64,000 nt of DNA from Myxococcales bacterium (GTDB taxonomy: Bacteria; Myxococcota; Polyangia; Polyangiales; Polyangiaceae), in NCBI GenBank assembly GCA_003151595.1, contig PLXW01000088.1, positions 24,233 through 88,232 of the forward strand. Reading direction: 5' to 3'. The position numbers and the translations under genes were made by a program. Every line of letters starts with the position of its first letter. The stretch's first letter is position 1. Shown here piece after piece: positions 42,148-49,914 of the stretch. The notes under the pieces are model-generated. The model searched no databases, was not told the DNA's origin, and was given only the letters and a program-made list of their open reading frames with translations.

Positions 42148-43421
42148 TTCGGTTCGCTCCGTGACGGCCAGAGAAAGAGAGACAGCGCCGTCGCCAGGAG
42201 CAAGACCGAGGAGCCTCGGAGGGCGAGGTGCATTCCTCGCGCTTCGGCGATCGCTCCCCAGATCGAGCTGCTGGCGGCGAGCACTCCGTAGAAGCAGATG
42301 AAGTAGATTGAGATCGCGCGCGCGCGGATTGCCGGGGGAAACATGGCCTGCGCAGTGGCGTTGAAGAGCGAGACGAGCATCGCGTACGAGACGCCGAGGC
42401 CGAGCGCGACGACGACCGAAGCTACGGTCCCGGAGACGAAGGTCATCGCGACCTGCGAGCCGGCGAAGAGGAACGCAGCGCAGACGATGAGTCGATCGAG
42501 CGACCAGCGCCTCTTCAGGTCGGGGAGCGAGAGCGCGGCCATCACGGCGCCCGCGCCGATCGCTCCCATGAGGAGCCCGAACCCCGTGGAGCCCATGTGA
42601 AGAGCGCTGCGCGCGAAGATCGGAAAGAGGCACCAGAACGCGTTCGTGCAGAAGTAGACGAGCGTGATCCGGACCAGGAGTCCGCGAAAGCGCGGGTTCG
42701 CCAGGCAGTGGACGAAGGCCTCGCGAATGTGACCCAAGAGGCTGACCGATGACGTCGGGCGTGACGTGGTCCCGCTCTCGCGGTGCCAGCGGTAGTAGAC
42801 GAGCGCCAGACCTGCGGCCGACGCCGCGTTCAGGAAGAAGACCGGGAACGCGCCGGCGCGGCCGATGAGGAACCCGGCGAGTGCGGGGCCGAGCGCGCGA
42901 CCGAGGTTGAAGCTCAGATTGTTGAGGCTGGCGACGACCGGAATGTCTTCCTTGTCGACGACGGTCGACAGTGCCGCTTGCGAGGCCGGCAGATCGATCG
43001 CGTTGGCCACGCCGAGGAGGAAGACCGCCCCGAGCAGCGTGTACGGGTTGAGCCATGACGACACCGCAAGCACGGCCATGCCGAGCGCGAAGACGGCGCG
43101 CGCCGCTTGCACCCGATAGAGGAGCTTCGGGCGATCCATCGCGTCGGCCATGGCGCCCGAGGGGAGCGCCAAGAGGAACATCGGCAGCGTGGTCGCCGCT
43201 TGAATCAGAGTGTTGAGGAGCGGCGAGATCGACAGCCCGGTCATCGTCCAGGACGCGCCGACCGAGTTCATCCAGTAGCCGAAATCCGATGCCAGATTGG
43301 CGATCCACAACAACCGAAAGAGTCGGTTGTCGAAGAGCGGGCCCCAGTTGCGCGCCAGCGCGCGCCCGAACCTACTGGGAAGACCGAGCGGCCCAGCGTG
43401 TGTTTTGGTCGAACCATTCAT
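42144..43421 (-). CDS. MFS exporter
   Basis: 425 residues from an ATG at 43421 that overlaps the ATP-grasp gene by 50 bases; a longer in-frame start would overlap more. Twelve hydrophobic helices, with the MFS loop GAMADAMDRPK between helices 2 and 3, and similarity in layout to the MFS_3 (EntS-like) exporters, but without the soluble C-terminal domain of the transporter at 7357-8991. Placed within a biosynthetic operon it probably exports the product or gives self-protection. Confidence 0.85.
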   Translation of the reverse strand: MNGSTKTHAGPLGLPSRFGRALARNWGPLFDNRLFRLLWIANLASDFGYWMNSVGASWTMTGLSISPLLNTLIQAATTLPMFLLALPSGAMADAMDRPKLLYRVQAARAVFALGMAVLAVSSWLNPYTLLGAVFLLGVANAIDLPASQAALSTVVDKEDIPVVASLNNLSFNLGRALGPALAGFLIGRAGAFPVFFLNAASAAGLALVYYRWHRESGTTSRPTSSVSLLGHIREAFVHCLANPRFRGLLVRITLVYFCTNAFWCLFPIFARSALHMGSTGFGLLMGAIGAGAVMAALSLPDLKRRWSLDRLIVCAAFLFAGSQVAMTFVSGTVASVVVALGLGVSYAMLVSLFNATAQAMFPPAIRARAISIYFICFYGVLAASSSIWGAIAEARGMHLALRGSSVLLLATALSLFLWPSRSEPK

Positions 43422-44640
43422 GGAGGCCGAGAATCCTTCTGCGCAGCTCCGCTTCATCGGGACCGACGAGCAGGAAGCTCGCGATCTCGTCGTCACTCAT
43501 GGTCATCGCGCGGTAATCGGACCCCGGCTGGCCGCGCACTTTGTACTCGAGGACGTAGCTCTCGGTGCACGCCGCCGGGATCGCCTCGAGGCGCCCGTCG
43601 CGCGGCGAGATCAGGAGGCGACCGGCGAGCTGATTGCCGAGCCCCTTGGGCGTCGTCCGAACCTGGCACGCGCCGACGCCGAGGAACTGCGATCGCAGCC
43701 ACTCGAGCTTCATGTCGACGTCGTAGGAGAGGCGGACCTCTTCGTTGATGCCGTTGCCGCCGAGACGACACGCGACCTCGCACAGGACGATCCCGCCGTC
43801 ATCCTGGACGAAGCACTCCATGTGGAAGAGACACTCGCGCGGCGTGGGGAAGGCCTCCAGGAGGACGCGCGTCGCAAACGCCGCCAGTCGTTCGCGATCG
43901 GGGCTGTCTTTGCCCATCACGTAGCTCCCGAGGAAGCTCTGGTTGCTCACGTACTCGAGCGCGGTATGGATGAAGCGCGAGGCGCTGACCACCTGCATGC
44001 GGCCGTCGAGGATCAGGCCGTTGACGTGGCAGAGCGCGCCGTTCACGAACTTCTCGGCGAGCAGGTGCGGCAACCCGAGGTTGGTGCCGAACGGCCGACG
44101 GTCGGCGAAGGCGGCGAGGTCCGCGTCCGAGCGAATCACGCGCGTCTCGGCCGAGCCCATCCCGCGCAGCGGCTTGACGACGATCGGGTAGCCGATCTCC
44201 CGCGCGAACGCGACGATGTCGGTCATCGTCTGCACCTCGGCGTGGCGCGCCACGGGGATGCCGGCCGCGATGGCGCGCTTCTTCATCAGCAGCTTGTCGC
44301 GAAAGACGAGGACGTCGGCGGACGACTGCCCGGCGATACCGAGGTATTCGCGGAGGCGCGCGGCGCGGAACAGATCGTCTTCGCCCGTGGCCACGACGCG
44401 CGTGAATGGCGACGCTGCGTGGAGCGCGATCGCTTCGAGCTCCACCCGATCGTTGGTGCCGAGGTCGTCGAAGAAGTGAATCGAACGAAAGACGCCCGAC
44501 AGCTCGGCGCGCGTGCGGGCGCGATGCTCCCCGCTCCCCTGCGACGTGAAGAGCACCGCCGGCTCGCGAACGAGCTCACTCCAGCGTTGCCGCGGGACGG
44601 ACGCGAGGAGCTTAGGAGGGATGAGGAGTAGCGTCGACAT
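43372..44640 (-). CDS. ATP-grasp ligase
   Basis: 422 residues. A variable N-terminal domain precedes the ATP-grasp fold: FRDKLLMKKRAIAAGIPVARH, YPIVVKPLRGMGSAET (ATP-binding Lys), LAEKFVNGALCHVNGLILDG and CEVACRLGGNGI (metal ligands Glu and Asn region). Family enzymes join a carboxylate to an amine via acyl phosphate, often making dipeptides or amidating natural products. It lies between the FAD protein (29-base overlap) and the MFS gene (50-base overlap). The substrates are unknown; an amino acid amide on a prenylated aromatic acid is one possibility. Confidence 0.85.
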   Translation of the reverse strand: MSTLLLIPPKLLASVPRQRWSELVREPAVLFTSQGSGEHRARTRAELSGVFRSIHFFDDLGTNDRVELEAIALHAASPFTRVVATGEDDLFRAARLREYLGIAGQSSADVLVFRDKLLMKKRAIAAGIPVARHAEVQTMTDIVAFAREIGYPIVVKPLRGMGSAETRVIRSDADLAAFADRRPFGTNLGLPHLLAEKFVNGALCHVNGLILDGRMQVVSASRFIHTALEYVSNQSFLGSYVMGKDSPDRERLAAFATRVLLEAFPTPRECLFHMECFVQDDGGIVLCEVACRLGGNGINEEVRLSYDVDMKLEWLRSQFLGVGACQVRTTPKGLGNQLAGRLLISPRDGRLEAIPAACTESYVLEYKVRGQPGSDYRAMTMSDDEIASFLLVGPDEAELRRRILGLHEWFDQNTRWAARSSQ

Positions 44641-46156
44641 GCGGTTCCTTTTCGCGGAGGCGATGAAGCTCGGAGACGATGACGGCGGCGACGCGATCGG
44701 CCTTCTCGACGTTGGCCTCGAGCGTGCTCGTGAAGAGGTGCGTGCCCGACGTGAGGTTCCCCAGCGCGAACAGACTCGGATCGGCGTGACCGTCCTTGCC
44801 GAGGACGCGGAGCGACTCGAAGTCGACCCGCAGCCCGCCGAGATCGTGCGCGGCGATCGTCCCCTGCGCGAGGAGCGCGTGGAGGAGCGGCGAGTCGCAC
44901 TCCGAGAGATGGCGCGGCGTGCCCGTGGCGTCGATGACGAAGTCGAACGGCACGAGCCGCTCGAGAAAGTGGAGGTGATAGGCCTTCGTGTCCGCGTCGA
45001 ACCTCAGGCCCGTGAGCCCGCGCTCCACGGTCAGCTTCCGTTCGCGAAGCGCCGCCAGGACGCGGCGTCCGGTCATGAGCGGGATAGGGACCCAGTGGCT
45101 CATGAAGCGGCTGTAGAAGCGATCGAGGAATAGCCGCTTGTCGTCGTGGGCGAGGTGATGCCAGAGGACCTCGATCATCGGATTGAGCGCTTCGCCGATC
45201 GACTGCCAGACGCGCGGGCCGCGCGCTGCCGCCGCGACCTGTGAACCGCAATGATCGAGCGGCGGGGCCCACGCGGGGAAGTCTTGGTCCCACGCGAGAG
45301 ACAGGTCGTACCGCCCGAGCTCGAGCTGGAGCCAGCGCGCGACGGTCTCGAACCGCAGCGGACGCCGTCCGTGCTCGGTCGCGCGCGCGACGTTGACGCG
45401 CGTCACGTGCTGCAGCTCGTGAGCGACGAGCGGCCCGCGCACCGCAGGGAGCAAGCCGCTGCGCGACGCCATCGTGAGGGGCGCCTCGTGGCCCGCGCCC
45501 AGGAGGGCGAGGGCGGCGTCGATCGCGCTGAGGCCGCTCCCGAGGATCGCGACGCGCGCGCGCGGCGGAATGCGCGCGCGCATCTCGGCGCTCGGGTACG
45601 GCGACGCGACGAAGCCGGGCCCACCGAGCGCGCGGAGCCTGGTGCTCGGAAGGTTGCCCACCGCGAGCACGACGACGTCCGCCTCCACGGGCGCGTGGGC
45701 GCTCGTCACTACCCGGTAGCCGCCGAAGCGCCGCGGCGTGAGCGCCGACACCTCGTCTCGAATCACCGACACCACGAGCCCGCGACGCCGCGCCTTGTCG
45801 ACCGCGCGCGTGAAGCAATCCTCGACGTAGTCGCCGAAGGTCTGGCGCGCGCCAAAGAGCTCTTCGTTCTCCGTTCGCGCCAGGCTGCGCGCGTCGCGCC
45901 ATTCGCAGAAGTGCGCGCGACGCCCCGGCACGAGCGACATCGTCTGCGCGCTCTGGTTGAGGAGGTACGGCGACTCGTCCCTGGCGTACGCGAGGCCGGG
46001 CCCGACGCGCTCCGACTTCTCGAAGAGCACGATGCGCGGCCATGCGCGCGGCGACGTCTCCGACGTCAGTCGATCGACGAGGATGTCGAAGAGCGCCGCA
46101 CCCAGGGCGCCACCGCCGACGATGGCGACGGTGAGAGGTCCATTCGTTGTGCCCAT
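44612..46156 (-). CDS. FAD/NAD(P)-binding protein (NAD_binding_9 family)
   Basis: 514 residues from ATG 46156, which places the Rossmann motif VAIVGGGALGAAL at residues 10-22. FEKSERVGPGLAYARDESPYLLNQSA and LVPGRRAHFCEW follow the PF13454 pattern (VFERS..LGxGxAY......LLN). A second nucleotide site is VAILGSGLSAIDAALAL, and a C-terminal ALGNLTSGTHLFTS closes the FAD site. These proteins are flavin oxidoreductases or N/C-hydroxylase-like enzymes of mostly unknown reaction. As first gene of the minus-strand cluster it may oxidise or epoxidise an intermediate; inference only. Confidence 0.82.
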   Translation of the reverse strand: MGTTNGPLTVAIVGGGALGAALFDILVDRLTSETSPRAWPRIVLFEKSERVGPGLAYARDESPYLLNQSAQTMSLVPGRRAHFCEWRDARSLARTENEELFGARQTFGDYVEDCFTRAVDKARRRGLVVSVIRDEVSALTPRRFGGYRVVTSAHAPVEADVVVLAVGNLPSTRLRALGGPGFVASPYPSAEMRARIPPRARVAILGSGLSAIDAALALLGAGHEAPLTMASRSGLLPAVRGPLVAHELQHVTRVNVARATEHGRRPLRFETVARWLQLELGRYDLSLAWDQDFPAWAPPLDHCGSQVAAAARGPRVWQSIGEALNPMIEVLWHHLAHDDKRLFLDRFYSRFMSHWVPIPLMTGRRVLAALRERKLTVERGLTGLRFDADTKAYHLHFLERLVPFDFVIDATGTPRHLSECDSPLLHALLAQGTIAAHDLGGLRVDFESLRVLGKDGHADPSLFALGNLTSGTHLFTSTLEANVEKADRVAAVIVSELHRLREKEPHVDATPHPS

Positions 46157-46458
46157 TCGCGACTCGCGTGCGGTTCGTACACCCACGCTTGCCGCCGCGT
46201 CGACGGCGTCCGCCGGCATTGCGTCGTCACGTTTGCGCTCGTGAGAAGAATCCCGTGAGAGCGGCTAGTCGACCTCGTGTCCGGGGCACAGGGTGCCTCA
46301 TATCATTGGGCGCGCGTCGCACCCTACCGGGCGAGTCGCCCCCTCACCTTTCGAATGCCCGCCTCTCCGAGAGCGAGCGTCTGCTCGCTCGTGTGCACGG
46401 AGTAGGACCCGCACACGAGTGGATGCGGATGCTTTGCCGCCGAGCCGAGGACGAGCGC
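46157..46458. other. Intergenic region upstream of the biosynthetic cluster
   Basis: About 300 bases between the FAD-protein start and a pirin fragment. It should carry the cluster promoter. No gene, hairpin or recognisable regulator site was found by eye. Confidence 0.35.
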
Positions 46459-46664
46459 GCGATCCCCGAGTGCGGGTGATCGGCCATTCCTGGCCCGCCG
46501 GCGCGCGCGGTCTCGAAGTAGTCGAGGAAGACGAGCGGTTTGACGAGCTCGCCGAGATCGCCCGGGCTCATCAAGCGCGTGATGGGGCCGTGCGTGTGTC
46601 CCGATGTGATCTGCGTGATGCCGCGCCCGCGGGAGCGCACGGCGCTGGTCGAAGAGGCGATCAT
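46459..46664 (-). pseudogene. Pirin N-terminal fragment
   Basis: The minus strand encodes ITQITSGHTHGPITRLMSPG, DLGELVKPLVFLDYFETA and GPGMADHPHSGIA, the first ~65 residues of a pirin, including the first metal-binding HPHSG. Homology ends abruptly after GIA, where TLTYLLEG is expected. It differs from the other pirin relic at 26745-27080 (FPWHPHRGMET), so it is a separate paralogue, not the missing half. Confidence 0.7.
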
Positions 46665-47300
46665 CGCGTCACTATGCGTCAGCACCGCGCCGACCATGAT
46701 CATCGACAGGAGCGCTGCGCCGAAGAACTTGGTTCGGGGAACGACGATCCATGAGGACGAGCCAGAGGTGGACGCCGGAGCTCTTGGAGGGTTCGTCCGG
46801 CATGGGTGGGCGGGAGTCTGCACTGAAGCCGTACCGAGGCTCAAGCGGCATGTGGACCCGCCTGTCCTCACTCTGTCGCCTGCCGCGCGCCTGCTGGTTC
46901 CCCATGGCGCCTTCCGTATCTCGGACAAGGTGCGCCCGGTCGGCGCTTCGATCACCTTTCGAGTGAGGCGCCCCCAAGGTCGCGAACAATGCCGCCTACG
47001 GATTCTCACAGGCTCAAATCTAAGTCTCGAATCTCTCACAGTCTCGATGGGTAGGCGCAGGCCCTAGATGGTGACCCGAGGCTCTTAGGCAGCAGTGCTT
47101 TGCGGCTTCCTGACCTCAGCTCGACATTGATCAAATGCACGAGTTCAATTTATTTACGAGTGCACGCGAACGGCGCTCGATGGTCTGCCATATGCAGTGT
47201 GCGAACCAACAATTCGATTTCGCGATACCGCAAGAGCTCATTGCCGGACACGCGAGACACGCGAGACACGCGATGACACTGACCACGGGAGTGGGGGTTC
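46665..47300. other. Gene-free region before the kinase operon
   Basis: Over 600 bases with no frame that looks coding by residue composition or homology. It has a locally lower GC stretch near 47100-47240 (for example TTCAATTTATTTACGAG) that is a likely promoter region for the kinase gene at 47301. A three-unit 9-bp tandem repeat lies at its downstream end. Confidence 0.4.
47247..47273. repeat. 9-bp tandem repeat x3
   Basis: GACACGCGA occurs three times head to tail without change, ending 27 bases before the kinase ATG. It would lie in the 5' leader or overlap the promoter. Possible roles are a regulator array or a slippage-prone spacer; only the repeat is seen. Confidence 0.6.
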
Positions 47301-49055
47301 ATGACTCTGACCGCATCCGACCAAAAGATCGCGACGGCACCGGTGCAGGGACCGGGGATGGGGAGATATCACCTCATCACGCGGCTTGCGCGCGGCGGGA
47401 TGGGCAACGTCTACCTTGCAGCGCTCTGTCGTCCGGGTGGGTTCAACAAGCTGCTCGCGTTGAAAGAGCTCAAGCCCGAGCTGGCTGAAGACGAGAATTT
47501 CGTGGCGATGTTTCTTGAGGAGGCGCGCATGGCCGCGCGCCTCGTTCACCCCAACATCGTGCAGACCAACGAGATCGTCTCCGAAGACAATCGTCACTAC
47601 ATGACGATGGAGTTTCTCGATGGGCGCTCGCTCTCGCGCATCGTCAGGCGCTCTCCGACAGGAGGGAACGCCGACGAGCACGCGGCTCCGACCGCCGCTT
47701 TCCCGCTCGGCGCGCAGCTGCGCGTCCTGGCAGACGCGCTGCTTGGGTTGCACTACGCGCACGAGCTCCGCGGCTTCGACGGCGAGCCGCTCGGGATCGT
47801 CCATCGCGACGTGAGCCCGCTGAACATCATGGTCACGTTCGACGGGCAATCGAAGGTGCTCGACTTCGGCGTGGCCAAGGCGGTGGACTCGTCGCTCGAG
47901 ACGAAGGCCGGGGTGTTCAAGGGGCGCATCGCGTACATGGCTCCGGAGCAGGCGCTCGGCGCCAAGGTCGATCGGCGCGCGGACATCTATTCGATCGGCG
48001 TCTTGCTCTGGGAAGCGGCGGCGGGTCGCCGGCTGTGGGCTGATATGTCGGACGTGGAGATTCTCCACCGCGTCGTCGGCGAAGGTCCTCCGCGATTGCG
48101 CTCCGTCGCCCCCGACGCTCCCGAAGCGCTCGACGCGCTCTGCGCGCGCGCCATGGCGAAGAACTGTGAGGACCGCTACGCGACCGCGACCCAGCTCCTC
48201 GCCGACATCGAAGCTCACCTTGCGCAGCGCGACGACCGCATGTCGATGCGCCAGGTCGGCGAGCTGGTGAGCACCATGTTCGCCGAGGAGCGCCGGCGGA
48301 TGAATCAGATCATCGAGACGGCGCTCGCACGCGTCAGCAGCCCGCGAACGCGCTCGGGCGTGATGCCTGCGTTCCGATCGAGCGACGATCTGAGCCGACC
48401 GTCGACGAGCCCCGGCGAAGGGAGCGTCGTGTCGGACGTGATGGCCTGCGCGCCCGGTACGAGCTCCGCGCCGCCGTGGAGCGACGCCCCTTCGAACGGC
48501 TCGATGCGCTGCACACCTGTGTCGATGTCCGAAGTGAAGACCCCGGGCAGGTCGTTCGGGCCGTCGAGGGCGCCGTCGCACGCGCCGACGGATGCGCCAC
48601 CCGCGGAGCGTCGCCGGAGAGTCGTCGTCGTTCTCGCGAGCGCGCTCGTCTGCGTCGGGCTCGCCGTCGCCATTGCGTCGAGGCTCTCCCCCCCGATGCA
48701 CGGCTCCTCCGCGCCGAGCGAGAGTCCGGCGCTGGCGGAGACGGCTGCGCCGGCGAGCCCCTCACCCACTCTCTCGATCACGCCGCCGAGCGTCGCCGAA
48801 GCCGCGACCATCGTCGCCGCCGCTCCTCCGCAAGCGACAGCACCCGCCGTCCGGCAAGCGCATGAAGCTCCCCGGGCGCTACCGGCACCACCCCGGGGTC
48901 GACAGACTGCCAAGCCGTCTCCGCCCGCCGTCGCCGCGCCGCCTGCGAGCGCGCCCGTCGTCGAGACCCACCATCCCGCGCCCGCAGCGTCGTGCGACCC
49001 GCCCTTTACCGTCGATGCCAACGGCATCGAGCACTTCAAGGCCGGCTGCCTCTAG
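47301..49055 (+). CDS. Membrane Ser/Thr protein kinase
   Basis: 584 residues. Kinase domain at about 23-315: RLARGGMGNVYLA, Lys55, HRDVSPLN at 168-175 (Ser172 in place of the catalytic-loop Lys, as in many myxobacterial kinases), DFG at 188-190 and RIAYMAPEQ. A Ser/Pro-rich juxtamembrane stretch leads to one transmembrane helix near 437-457. Then comes a Pro/Ala-rich periplasmic tail ending in a conserved-looking CDPPFTVDANGIEHFKAGCL segment with two Cys. It is followed by a PEGA-type membrane protein and a propeller lipoprotein on the same strand, which may form one signalling unit. Confidence 0.92.
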   Translation: MTLTASDQKIATAPVQGPGMGRYHLITRLARGGMGNVYLAALCRPGGFNKLLALKELKPELAEDENFVAMFLEEARMAARLVHPNIVQTNEIVSEDNRHYMTMEFLDGRSLSRIVRRSPTGGNADEHAAPTAAFPLGAQLRVLADALLGLHYAHELRGFDGEPLGIVHRDVSPLNIMVTFDGQSKVLDFGVAKAVDSSLETKAGVFKGRIAYMAPEQALGAKVDRRADIYSIGVLLWEAAAGRRLWADMSDVEILHRVVGEGPPRLRSVAPDAPEALDALCARAMAKNCEDRYATATQLLADIEAHLAQRDDRMSMRQVGELVSTMFAEERRRMNQIIETALARVSSPRTRSGVMPAFRSSDDLSRPSTSPGEGSVVSDVMACAPGTSSAPPWSDAPSNGSMRCTPVSMSEVKTPGRSFGPSRAPSHAPTDAPPAERRRRVVVVLASALVCVGLAVAIASRLSPPMHGSSAPSESPALAETAAPASPSPTLSITPPSVAEAATIVAAAPPQATAPAVRQAHEAPRALPAPPRGRQTAKPSPPAVAAPPASAPVVETHHPAPAASCDPPFTVDANGIEHFKAGCL

Positions 49056-49113
49056 AGCCGCCTTCGTCTTCGAACGTCTCCCACGTATCTCCATCCAACC
49101 CTCGGGGTCTCCC

Positions 49114-49914
49114 ATGCGATTCAGCTTCGTAGCGCTCTCCTTTGTCCTGCTCTTTGCGTCGAAGGCACAGGCCGACGAGCGAGCCGAGTGTGTGACCGCC
49201 CACGAGGAAGGTCAGGTGGCGAGGCGCGAGGGGCACTTCAGTCGTGCGCGCGAAGCATTCGCGACCTGTCAGCGCGATGCATGCCCCGCGGCCATTCGGT
49301 CGCGCTGCAGCGAATACGCGCGCGATCTCGAAGCCGCGCAACCGACGGTGGTGGTCGTCGCGCGCGACGCGACGGGCGCAGATGCCGGCGGGGCGCGCGT
49401 GAGCATCGACGGGGCGCAACCCGTCGACGTTTCCGGAATGGGGCTGCGCCTCAATCCCGGAAAGCACACCTTCGCCGTGACGGCGCCGGGGCTTCTGCCC
49501 GCCGAGAAGACGGTCACGCTGTCAGAGGGGATCAAGGGGATGCAAGCCGTCATCACTCTCGACCCACCGCATCTGATCACCCTGCCCGCCACGCCCGACC
49601 CGGCGGAGCCATCGAAGCCCGCGACGGCCGCATGGGCGTTTGCGATCGGCGGCGGAGTCTCTCTCCTCGCGGCCGGCGCGCTGAGCGGCGCAGGCTGGGG
49701 GATTCATGAGCATCTGAGCTCGACGTGCGGGGGGACCGGTTGCTCCGAGTCACAGGTCGGGACTCTGCGCGTCGTGTGGCCCGCGGCCTTCGTGGCGCTC
49801 GGGGTCGGCGTCGTGTCGGAGGCGATCGCGGCCATCCTGTTTTCGACGAACTCGCGCGCGGCCACGACGTCGGCCCGCCTTCTTGCGCCGCTCGCCGGCG
49901 GGGTGAGGTTCTAA
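49114..49914 (+). CDS. PEGA-like envelope protein with C-terminal membrane helices
   Basis: 266 residues. A Sec signal (VALSFVLLFASKAQA) is followed by a short helical region with four cysteines (ECVTAHEEGQVARREGHFSRAREAFATCQ; CPAAIRSRC), a PEGA-like strand region (GARVSIDGAQPVDVSGMGLRLNPGKHTFAVTAPGLL), a Pro-rich linker and two hydrophobic helices (AWAFAIGGGVSLLAAGALSGA and WPAAFVALGVGVVSEAIAAILF). The layout matches the protein at 10543-11544. Its TAA overlaps the ATG of the next gene (TAATG), so both are translated together downstream of the kinase. Confidence 0.75.
   Translation: MRFSFVALSFVLLFASKAQADERAECVTAHEEGQVARREGHFSRAREAFATCQRDACPAAIRSRCSEYARDLEAAQPTVVVVARDATGADAGGARVSIDGAQPVDVSGMGLRLNPGKHTFAVTAPGLLPAEKTVTLSEGIKGMQAVITLDPPHLITLPATPDPAEPSKPATAAWAFAIGGGVSLLAAGALSGAGWGIHEHLSSTCGGTGCSESQVGTLRVVWPAAFVALGVGVVSEAIAAILFSTNSRAATTSARLLAPLAGGVRF

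Noticed and set aside
26745..46664. The two pirin relics as halves of one split gene
   Set aside because: Their overlapping motif differs (PWHPHRGMET versus ADHPHSGIA), so they come from different paralogues.
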